This document shows positions 1 through 5,844 of a stretch of 8,626 nt of DNA, one piece after another. The position numbers were made by a program, and so were the translations under genes. This DNA is from Spirochaeta sp. GTDB taxonomy: Bacteria; Spirochaetota; Spirochaetia; Spirochaetales_E; Spirochaetaceae_B. The stretch is taken from assembly GCA_030590585.1 (NCBI GenBank), contig JAUUYD010000076.1, positions 1 through 8,626 on the forward strand, written 5' to 3'. The notes beneath the pieces were generated by a model. The model was not told the origin of the DNA, ran no database searches, and saw nothing but the letters and a program-made list of their open reading frames with translations. Positions within the stretch are counted from its first letter, which is position 1; each line of letters begins with the position of its first letter.

Positions 1-1426
1 CAGCGGTTATTGACTGCTCACATTCAGGGCATTCATAAGTTTCGACTTCATCCTCGGCACCGTCTGATGGAGCTTCTTCCACCAGATCATCATCGAGGAC
101 TTCTTCTTCTTCTTCTTCGCTCTCAATTATTTCCACGTTATCTTCGATGATTTTCTGAATCTGTTCAACATCCAAAGGTGTCAACCCGCTAAGACTTCCA
201 AGTTCATCGTTTGTAAGACTGATAAGAGTTTCAATCAGTTCAATTCCATTCTCTTTAAGAACTGAAACCAAACGTTCGGATATATCCGGTAATTCACTGA
301 TTCTGGTAATTTCTTCTTCATTATCAACAATACCGCTGAACAAGTCGGATGCGGCTCGGGTGATTTCCAGAGAAATATCCATCTCTGAGAACTGAGCTTC
401 AGTTTTTACATCAATGTTCCAATCAACAAGTCTGTTTGCCAATCTGACATTAAGACCCTGCTTTCCTATAGCCAGTGAAAGCTGCTGTTCAGGAACAATT
501 GCCAGTGCCTGTCGTTTTCCGCCATCCAGGACAATGATATCCTGTACTTCAGCCGGACTTAAAGCATTCCGGATAAATGAAATAGTATCATTATCATATT
601 TAAGAATGTCTATCTTCTCACCTTCCAGTTCCCGGACAATAGCCTGAATTCTAACACCTTTAAGACCAACACAGGCACCAACCGGATCAACATCATCACG
701 AGTTGAGTATACGGCAACCTTGGTTCTGTATCCCGGCTCCCGGACAATCTTAAACACTTCAACGGTACCATCATATATTTCCGGTACTTCAAGTTCAAAG
801 ATGCGTTTTACAAACTCACCATGCGATCGGGAAAGGATAAACTCCAGCCCCGTAGGTGCTTTTTTCACCTCGGCAATCATGGCTTTTATTCGATCGCCAT
901 GGTGATATTCTTCTCTGGGTGACTGGAATCTCCTGGGAAGAATACCTTCGGTTTTCCCCAGGTCAACAAAAATCGTCCCATTTTTCTCACGCTGGAAATA
1001 ACCAATTATCATTTCACCGACTTTATCTTTAAACTCGGAGTACAGGGTATCTTTCTGTATTTCACGCAGATTCTGTCTTGCTTTCTGTTTGGCACTCTGT
1101 ACTGCCCCACGATCGAAATCTTTTGGATCAATCTCTATCAGGAGTTCATCACCAATTTCACCCTCTTCATTGAGTTCAAGAGCTTCGGCAAGTTCAATTT
1201 CAGAAACCGGATCGTATAGATCATCGTCTTCGACTATTATCTTCCTGGCATAAATTGCCACATTACCGCCGGATTCAGAGAACCTGACAACGGCATTATC
1301 CGATGTTCCGAATGTTTTTTTATATGCAGCCATTAAAAATTCTTCAATGGTTGCCAGCACAAGGTCTTCGGTAATACCTCTTTCTGACTGAATAAGCCTT
1401 ATTGATTCGGCAAAATCTGCGTTCAT
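1..1426 (-). CDS. nusA: Transcription termination/antitermination factor NusA, C-terminus cut by window edge
   Basis: NusA binds RNA polymerase and nascent RNA and modulates pausing, intrinsic termination and antitermination. 475 codons are visible from ATG at 1426. The order is an N-terminal polymerase-binding domain (about residues 1-125), an S1 domain (about 130-200, with FVDLGKTEGILP), KH1 with GLKG at 254-257, and KH2 with IGKQGLN at 320-326 inside the family hallmark EQQLSLAIGKQG. A single helix-hairpin-helix repeat follows (about 376-430), then a strongly acidic linker with six consecutive Glu at 437-442. The last visible residues include C466-P-E-C469, which resembles the first half of a zinc ribbon. 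The reading frame is open at base 1, so the true C-terminus is unknown. The start is supported by AAGGAG at 1438-1443, although its 11-nt spacing is long. The gene lies 24 bp after rimP, the classic rimP-nusA(-infB) order. Identity is certain; the tail is the odd part. Confidence 0.97.
   Translation of the reverse strand, partial: MNADFAESIRLIQSERGITEDLVLATIEEFLMAAYKKTFGTSDNAVVRFSESGGNVAIYARKIIVEDDDLYDPVSEIELAEALELNEEGEIGDELLIEIDPKDFDRGAVQSAKQKARQNLREIQKDTLYSEFKDKVGEMIIGYFQREKNGTIFVDLGKTEGILPRRFQSPREEYHHGDRIKAMIAEVKKAPTGLEFILSRSHGEFVKRIFELEVPEIYDGTVEVFKIVREPGYRTKVAVYSTRDDVDPVGACVGLKGVRIQAIVRELEGEKIDILKYDNDTISFIRNALSPAEVQDIIVLDGGKRQALAIVPEQQLSLAIGKQGLNVRLANRLVDWNIDVKTEAQFSEMDISLEITRAASDLFSGIVDNEEEITRISELPDISERLVSVLKENGIELIETLISLTNDELGSLSGLTPLDVEQIQKIIEDNVEIIESEEEEEEVLDDDLVEEAPSDGAEDEVETYECPECEQSITA
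101..118 (-). repeat. Six-copy GAA (TTC on + strand) trinucleotide run in nusA
   Basis: A perfect (TTC)6 run on the plus strand encodes residues Glu437-Glu442 of NusA in the acidic linker. Because the unit is three bases, slippage here would only change the number of glutamates and would not break the frame. This is a compositional feature of the linker and not a mobile or regulatory repeat. Confidence 0.7.
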
Positions 1427-1437
1427 TACCCGCGAGT

Positions 1438-1443
1438 CTCCTT
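1438..1443 (-). promoter_or_regulatory. Ribosome binding site of nusA
   Basis: AAGGAG on the minus strand, 11 nt before the chosen nusA ATG at 1426. The spacing is longer than optimal. No better in-frame start lies closer, and the encoded N-terminus (MNADFAESIRLI) fits NusA family proteins, so this start is kept. Confidence 0.65.
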
Positions 1444-1450
1444 CATAGTT

Positions 1451-1876
1451 TTAAGCAAGCTTGGCCTTTCTAATCCTGTTGACAGGGATATCAAGCACCT
1501 CTTTACCGGATTCGAAACTGATGCTCCCTTCTCCTGATCCTTTAAGAGTTCCTTCTATCCACTCTTCATCAATAAGCAGGCGCATTCGACTGCCGACAAA
1601 GATTTTGTATTCACGGGGGTTTTTAATAACCCTGGACATTCCCGGAGATGAAATCTCCATGGATAAGTCCTCCCGGTCAAACTCAAGTTCAAGACGGGGG
1701 CGAATAACTTTTTGAGCTTTGGTGAGATCTTCAAGACTTATCCCGCCCTCTTTAAAAAGAACAAGATTGACTTTTACATCACCCCTGTGGCGCCCAATTG
1801 AAATTTCCACAATGGAAAGATCCATTTCTTCCAGGAGAGGCGAAATTATCTCTTCAAGCTTCCGGTCTGTATCCAT
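1451..1876 (-). CDS. rimP: Ribosome maturation factor RimP
   Basis: RimP is a cytoplasmic factor needed for maturation of the 30S ribosomal subunit. The 141-residue product is slightly shorter than E. coli RimP. An N-terminal alpha/beta domain (about 1-80) contains the segment ISLEDLTKAQKVI, the position where many homologues read 'i.l.dc..vs..i'. The signature SPGMSR lies at 77-82, followed by a C-terminal SH3-like domain (about 90-141) with FVGSRMRL and a basic end. The ATG at 1876 is preceded by a modest purine-rich site (AAAAGAGA, 1880-1887). The gene is immediately upstream of nusA, as in most bacteria, and is probably co-transcribed with it from the promoter at 1960-1988. The weak ribosome binding site may be occluded by RNA pairing with the upstream leader. 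Confidence 0.95.
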   Translation of the reverse strand: MDTDRKLEEIISPLLEEMDLSIVEISIGRHRGDVKVNLVLFKEGGISLEDLTKAQKVIRPRLELEFDREDLSMEISSPGMSRVIKNPREYKIFVGSRMRLLIDEEWIEGTLKGSGEGSISFESGKEVLDIPVNRIRKAKLA

Positions 1877-1879
1877 ATT

Positions 1880-1913
1880 TCTCTTTTAAAAAAACCAGGC
1901 CAAAAAAAAGAGA
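1880..1913 (-). promoter_or_regulatory. Candidate hairpin that would hide the rimP ribosome binding site
   Basis: In the minus-strand transcript, UCUCUUUU (bases 1913 to 1906) is an exact 8-nt complement of AAAAGAGA (1887 to 1880), which contains the likely rimP Shine-Dalgarno sequence. The loop would be 18 nt. The same upstream segment forms the 3' arm and U-tract of the terminator at 1902-1929, so the two structures exclude each other. Six of the eight pairs are A-U, so stability is modest. The complementarity is seen directly; the function is inferred. Confidence 0.35.
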
Positions 1914-1930
1914 CCGCAATGCGGGCTCTC
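1902..1930 (-). terminator. Intrinsic terminator or attenuator between comF and rimP
   Basis: Read on the minus strand, AGAG (1929-1926), a C/U mismatch, CCGC (1924-1921), loop AUU, GCGG (1917-1914) and CUCU (1912-1909) form a short imperfect stem. A run of eight T (1909-1902), whose first base also pairs at the foot of the stem, follows directly. This is a normal Rho-independent terminator layout with a fairly weak stem. It lies 83 bp after the comF stop, so it can end the tamB-to-comF transcript. It also lies downstream of the best candidate rimP promoter, so it would act as an attenuator in the rimP-nusA leader. No equivalent signal is seen on the opposite strand. Confidence 0.8.
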
Positions 1931-1955
1931 AAACCTTCTGACAAATTTTTAACAT
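1929..1955 (-). other. Possible leader mini-ORF (8 codons) ending at the terminator
   Basis: An ATG at 1955 opens MLKICQKV and stops at a TGA (1931-1929) whose last base is the first base of the terminator stem. The predicted transcription start is at about 1955-1953, so the peptide could only be made from a leaderless message. No ribosome binding site is possible or seen. An ORF this short may well be chance. It is recorded because of where it stops. Confidence 0.2.
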
Positions 1956-1959
1956 GTCA
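1939..1959. repeat. Inverted repeat TGACA-N11-TGTCA at the predicted rimP transcription start
   Basis: Five-base perfect arms (1939-1943 and 1955-1959) are separated by 11 bp, with two further A-T pairs inside. The element sits immediately downstream of the -10 box and covers the expected start site, a position where an operator would act. The arms are short, so this may be chance. No regulator can be assigned. Confidence 0.3.
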
Positions 1960-1988
1960 ATATTACTTTTAACTGAGTTACACGTCAA
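1960..1988 (-). promoter_or_regulatory. Sigma-70-type promoter for rimP-nusA
   Basis: On the minus strand TTGACG (1988-1983, five of six consensus bases) is followed by a 17-bp spacer and TAATAT (1965-1960, four of six). The start of transcription would fall near 1955-1953, giving a leader of about 75-80 nt before the rimP ATG. It is in the only long intergenic gap of the window and points towards rimP. The spacing is optimal, which makes it a stronger candidate than a chance match in AT-rich DNA. Confidence 0.65.
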
Positions 1989-2012
1989 GTACATGAGCCT
2001 ATTGATAAGCTG

Positions 2013-2672
2013 TCAATCCTTACATACCACTATTCCATAAACCCGGGCTGCTCCTGCTGTCTTTAATATTCGCGCGCAAACATTCAGTGTGGTACCTGTC
2101 GTACTGACATCATCCACTAAGACATATTCTTTGTTGATAACCCGGGATTTGTATCTTAATTCATACTTCAAGGCTCCTTCCTGCATACGTTCTGAACGGC
2201 TGAGTGACTTCTGAGTCCGATTCCCCCTGCGTTTGAGCAGTCGGGTTACAGGAATGCCATTTTTACGCATTCCGTTTACAAGAATACCAACAGGATCAAT
2301 TCCGTTTTTAAACAATCTCGCCGGACGCGGAGGTATTGGAACAAGAGATATCCCATCCCAGTTCTCGTTACATATTTCCGTCAGTTTTTCAGAGAGCCAG
2401 AGAGCCATACGCGTATCACCGCCGTATTTCAGGATTGATAACCACTCGCGAAGCGGACCATTCCAGGGTCCAAGAGCTTTTAATCCATCAACCACAGGCT
2501 CATCGGAACGGCAGGAAGGGCATGGATCATCACATCCCGCAAGATCTATTGCGCACAAACTGCAAGTCCCATAACTGCTATTATCCATACGGCCTTCACA
2601 TTTAATGCAGGGCCTCATATATCCTGCTGAAGGAAGACCGCAGACAGGACATGTATAATAAAAAGGTTTCAT
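2013..2672 (-). CDS. comF: ComF/GntX-family phosphoribosyltransferase with N-terminal double zinc ribbon
   Basis: A 219-residue cytoplasmic protein of the ComF family, related to proteins needed for DNA uptake in competent bacteria; its exact substrate is not established. Four CxxC pairs (8-11, 22-25, 37-40, 51-54) form the double zinc ribbon usual at the N-terminus of this family. The phosphoribosyltransferase part begins near residue 64 (LKALGPWNGPLREWLSILKY). It has the VPIPPRP segment (111-117) and the PRPP-binding loop VLVDDVSTTGTTL (184-196). The position that usually reads RG(F/Y)NQ is here NGIDP (123-127). The start is chosen as ATG at 2672; a TTG directly before it could also serve. 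No clear ribosome binding site is seen. It lies 39 bp after mutS with no terminator between, so it is probably the last gene of that operon. No other competence gene is in the window, so a role in DNA uptake is only a family-level guess. Confidence 0.88.
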   Translation of the reverse strand: MKPFYYTCPVCGLPSAGYMRPCIKCEGRMDNSSYGTCSLCAIDLAGCDDPCPSCRSDEPVVDGLKALGPWNGPLREWLSILKYGGDTRMALWLSEKLTEICNENWDGISLVPIPPRPARLFKNGIDPVGILVNGMRKNGIPVTRLLKRRGNRTQKSLSRSERMQEGALKYELRYKSRVINKEYVLVDDVSTTGTTLNVCARILKTAGAARVYGIVVCKD

Positions 2673-2711
2673 CAATAACTATAACTGGTGAATTACGGTT
2701 ATTACTTGAGA

Positions 2712-5303
2712 TCAGTCTGATGAATCCAGCTCAATCTGCCATTGTGAGAGTAATTTCAGGGATTCAAGCGGTGTCAGATTATCCAGATTCAGATCCCGCA
2801 GGCTGTCAAGAATCAGTTCACGGGGATCGAACAGCATCGGCGGGGATTTTTTTCGTTCATGCAGCGGCGGCATGACTTCAGAATTATTATCATAGCCAAT
2901 ATCCTGTGCCTCAAGAAGCTCTTTTGCCCTATCAACAACTATTTCCGGCAAACCGGCCAAAGCGCCTACATGAATTCCATATGAGGCCTCCGCAGGTCCT
3001 TTAATGAGTGTTTTAGGAAATATTACCTTGTCGCCTTCCTCTCGAACAGCCATTGACAGATTGATTAATGAGGGATGAATCATCCGAGTGAGTTCTCTGT
3101 AATGTGTGGCAAATAACGTTCGGGGGCGGTTTCCATCAAGAAGATACTCACATACCGATCTGGCGATTGCCAAACCATCAGCTGTTCCCGTACCCCGGCC
3201 CACTTCATCCATAATAACCAGACTTCGGAAAGTCGCGTTTCTGAGGATATTGGCAGTTTCCATCATCTCTACAAGAAATGTTGATTCACCCCTGGCCAGA
3301 TTATCCGAGGCCCCTACCCGGCAGTAGATTCTATCTGCTGTTCCGATAAGAGCTGAATCTGCCGGCACAAAGCAGCCGGACTGAGCCATTAATGTAATTA
3401 ATGCCACCTGCCTGAGTACGGTGGACTTTCCTGCCATGTTCGGTCCGGTAACCAGGGCAAAAGAAATCCCATCTCCTGAGAGGGTTATACTGTTGGGAAC
3501 GAATGAACCATGGGGCAGATGACGTTCAACGACAGGATGTCTTCCACCGGTTATTTCTGTTGTTGCACTATCTGACATTACTGGTCTGACATATCCATAT
3601 TCGGTTGACGCGTGGGCGAATGACTGAATAACATCAATTTCAGAGATAATACCGGCAAGGCGCAAAATCTGTGGTACATGCTTCTTTACTTCATCCCTGA
3701 TACCGAGAAATATTTCACGTTCACGATCAACGATGCGTTCACCAACACTCATTATCTCGGTTTCCAATTCCTCAAGCTTGTTTGTGGAGAATCTCTCCGC
3801 TTGTGTTAAAGACTGCCGCCTTCTGAATCGGTCCGGTACATTCTCTGACTGACTTTTGGTAACTTCCAGAAAGTATCCAAGGATGCGGTTGTATTTTAAT
3901 TTGAGGGAGTTTAGTCCCGTAGCCGCTTTTTCTTCAGCTACATATTCATTTAAAAGCGTTTTTCCATCATCACGGATGTGTCTCATTCGATCCAGTTCAC
4001 CATCCCATCCGGTTCTGACCATACGGCCTTCGGTGAGAAGGATTGAAGGATTGTCCATTAGCGATTTTTCCAGGAATCCTGACAGAATTTCAAGAGGCTC
4101 AAACAATTCGTCCAGTTCTCCACGCCCATCATCCAGAAGGCCGCTTTCAAGCATGTTTTTTACATCTGCAGACTTTTTCAGAGAATTCCGTACAGCAAGA
4201 AGATCCTTGGCATGAGCTTTATCCATTGCTGTTCTGGCTGCCAGACGTTCAAGATCAAGAATACCCGAAAGAGTTTCTCTCAAAGAGGAGAGAACTGCCT
4301 GATCGTGATAAAGTTTCTCAACACGATCATGATAGGAAGAAGAACTGAGGACATCCGGAAAGGGCTGAAGCAGCCTTTTTCTCAATTTTCTTGCACCGGG
4401 AGCTGTCTTTGTGTGATCGAGGGTTTCAAGCAGTGTAAAAGAACTTCCACCTTCCTGAAGATTCCGGACAATTTCAAGATTCCTGATTGTTGATTCATCG
4501 AGGCCGACATAATCATCATCCCCATAAACCTGAATGGATCTGATGTGAGGCAGCAGCCGTTTGTGTTTATCGTCAAGATAGTCAAGAATGGCACCCGCTG
4601 CGGGGATTCTCGCATCATCATTATCCAGGCCGAATGCTTTCAGATTGACAACACCGAATTGTCGATGGAGTCTATCCCGGGAAGACTCAATATCGAAAGT
4701 CCAATCAGGCATTCTATCCAGAACAAATCCCTCTTCAGAAAGGAACGAGAATTCATCCGATTCAAGAAGGCTTTCCTGAACAATCAACTCCCTGGGAGAT
4801 GTCCGGGCCAATTCCCTTCGGAGAGAATCACGTGAAATGCCGTTTATGAGTCTGGTAACCTGAAACTCACCGGTAGACAGATCAATGTAGGCGTATGATG
4901 GTGCATCGATATCACCGGTAACAGCCGCAAGGTAATTATTTGTACGGTCGTCCAGATAGGAGTCATCCACAACAGTACCTGGAGTAACAACTTCTACAAC
5001 TTCCCTTTTTGCCAGTCCCTTACCGTTCAGCGGAAGTTCAATCTGCTCACATATGGCAATTTTCTTTCCGAGTCTTAACAGCCTGGCTATGTAATTTCCT
5101 GCGGCATGGTATGGAATACCGCACATGGGAATACCCTGACGCTGGGTTAGTGTAAGATTTAAAAGCCGACTTACCTCTACTGCATCAGTTTTAAACATTT
5201 CATAGAAATCACCCATTCTAAAAAAAAGCACAGCATCTTTATGCTTTTCCTTATGCTCCGCGTACTGGCGGAACATCGGGGTTATTTCCTTGACACCGGA
5301 CAT
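2712..5303 (-). CDS. mutS: DNA mismatch repair protein MutS
   Basis: MutS recognises base mismatches and small loops as a dimer and, with ATP, recruits MutL. The 863-residue product is of normal full length (E. coli 853). The mismatch-reading Phe-x-Glu is F33-Y-E35 within GDFYEMF. Connector and lever/clamp regions follow (about 125-560, including KLKYNRILGYFLEVTK). The ATPase has Walker A GPNMAGKST (620-628), the ASDNLARGESTF signature (665-676), Walker B LVIMDEVGRGT (695-705) and FATHYREL (731-738). The C-terminus ends in the conserved LDNLTPLESLKLLSQW. A degenerate candidate sliding-clamp motif, PPMLF (821-825), lacks the usual Gln. Start: ATG at 5303, four bases after the skp stop, gives the expected MutS beginning just before TPMFRQY. 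No separate strong ribosome binding site is seen, so coupled translation with skp is likely. mutL is not in the window. All key residues are intact. Confidence 0.99.
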   Translation of the reverse strand: MSGVKEITPMFRQYAEHKEKHKDAVLFFRMGDFYEMFKTDAVEVSRLLNLTLTQRQGIPMCGIPYHAAGNYIARLLRLGKKIAICEQIELPLNGKGLAKREVVEVVTPGTVVDDSYLDDRTNNYLAAVTGDIDAPSYAYIDLSTGEFQVTRLINGISRDSLRRELARTSPRELIVQESLLESDEFSFLSEEGFVLDRMPDWTFDIESSRDRLHRQFGVVNLKAFGLDNDDARIPAAGAILDYLDDKHKRLLPHIRSIQVYGDDDYVGLDESTIRNLEIVRNLQEGGSSFTLLETLDHTKTAPGARKLRKRLLQPFPDVLSSSSYHDRVEKLYHDQAVLSSLRETLSGILDLERLAARTAMDKAHAKDLLAVRNSLKKSADVKNMLESGLLDDGRGELDELFEPLEILSGFLEKSLMDNPSILLTEGRMVRTGWDGELDRMRHIRDDGKTLLNEYVAEEKAATGLNSLKLKYNRILGYFLEVTKSQSENVPDRFRRRQSLTQAERFSTNKLEELETEIMSVGERIVDREREIFLGIRDEVKKHVPQILRLAGIISEIDVIQSFAHASTEYGYVRPVMSDSATTEITGGRHPVVERHLPHGSFVPNSITLSGDGISFALVTGPNMAGKSTVLRQVALITLMAQSGCFVPADSALIGTADRIYCRVGASDNLARGESTFLVEMMETANILRNATFRSLVIMDEVGRGTGTADGLAIARSVCEYLLDGNRPRTLFATHYRELTRMIHPSLINLSMAVREEGDKVIFPKTLIKGPAEASYGIHVGALAGLPEIVVDRAKELLEAQDIGYDNNSEVMPPLHERKKSPPMLFDPRELILDSLRDLNLDNLTPLESLKLLSQWQIELDSSD

Positions 5304-5307
5304 TCTT

Positions 5308-5832
5308 CTAATGATTGTTCATCAGGCGCTGGAGAACAAGATCAGTGATATCCACTTCATAGCTCCACCAGAGAAGATTGGGATCTGATCGTTTTAAAAC
5401 AACACTGAAACCGTTTGATTCCGCAATATATTGAATCTCTTTCAGGATTTCCCGGGCCAGCTCACTGCTGGAACCGAGGTTGGCTGCAGACTGCTGTATC
5501 TGGTTGCCTCTGACTCGTACATATTCCTGGTAAAATTGTTTCTTATCCTGAATACGGCTGTCAAGGTCAAGGGCGTTACGGGAATCACCGCGGTTCTCAG
5601 CGTCCAGTTTACGTTCTTCAAGGCTTTGGATCTCTTCCTGAAGTTTACGGACATTTTCCGCGAATGCCGTTTTCAATTCATCAATTTTTCGAGCTTCGGC
5701 TGAGTCTGCGTAAAATGCCGAGAGCACTCTTGTGTAATCAAGTACTGCAATTTTGGTGATTTCTTCAGCAATCAGAGGAAGAGCGCATATCAGGGAACTT
5801 ACAATAAATATCAAATAAATCAGTCGTTTCAC
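5308..5832 (-). CDS. skp: Periplasmic OmpH/Skp-family chaperone
   Basis: Skp-type chaperones are periplasmic trimers that hold unfolded outer-membrane proteins on their way to BamA. The product is 174 residues. It has a signal peptide (about 1-22: basic start, hydrophobic core, LPLIA before EE), a short beta segment KIAVLDYTRVL (27-37), and a long charged coiled-coil-like region (about 45-115) rich in Glu, Lys and Gln. A C-terminal part (IAESNGFSVVLKRS, then WSYEVDITDLVLQRL) matches the OmpH fold ending 'DiT..Vl..L'. The start codon is GTG, backed by AGGAG 7 nt upstream. It lies 10 bp after bamA and 4 bp before mutS. The bamA-skp pairing is widespread in Gram-negative bacteria and supports the assignment. 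Cys16 is not in a convincing lipobox, so I read it as a soluble secreted protein. Confidence 0.93.
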   Translation of the reverse strand: MKRLIYLIFIVSSLICALPLIAEEITKIAVLDYTRVLSAFYADSAEARKIDELKTAFAENVRKLQEEIQSLEERKLDAENRGDSRNALDLDSRIQDKKQFYQEYVRVRGNQIQQSAANLGSSSELAREILKEIQYIAESNGFSVVLKRSDPNLLWWSYEVDITDLVLQRLMNNH

Positions 5833-5839
5833 TTTCAGA

Positions 5840-5844
5840 CTCCT
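5840..5844 (-). promoter_or_regulatory. Ribosome binding site of skp, overlapping the bamA stop codon
   Basis: AGGAG on the minus strand, 7 nt before the skp GTG at 5832. Its first bases are part of the bamA TAG stop (5845-5843). This site decides the GTG start. It also means that ribosomes ending bamA sit on the skp initiation site, consistent with coupled translation. Confidence 0.85.

Noticed and set aside
1426..1446. Mini-ORF MKETRG between rimP and nusA with its TAA overlapping the nusA ATG
   Set aside because: Its ATG has no ribosome binding site of its own and its second and third codons are the nusA Shine-Dalgarno sequence, which explains the reading frame.
1955..1960. Perfect -35-like TTGACA just downstream of the chosen rimP -10 box
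   Set aside because: At 16-18 bp spacing there is no acceptable -10 sequence (the bases fall around GAAGGTTT), so TTGACG with TAATAT is the better promoter.
2517..2651. Four CxxC pairs at the ComF N-terminus as an unusual duplication
   Set aside because: E. coli GntX and other ComF proteins carry the same four pairs; this is the normal double zinc ribbon of the family.
3856..4215. A plus-strand open frame of 119 codons opposite mutS
   Set aside because: The Ser/Arg-rich, low-complexity translation is typical of an antisense shadow; mutS is intact across the whole region.
5785..5787. Cys16 in the Skp signal peptide as a possible lipoprotein attachment site
   Set aside because: The preceding residues S-L-I do not fit a lipobox (no small residue at -1), and a normal signal peptidase I site follows at about residue 22.
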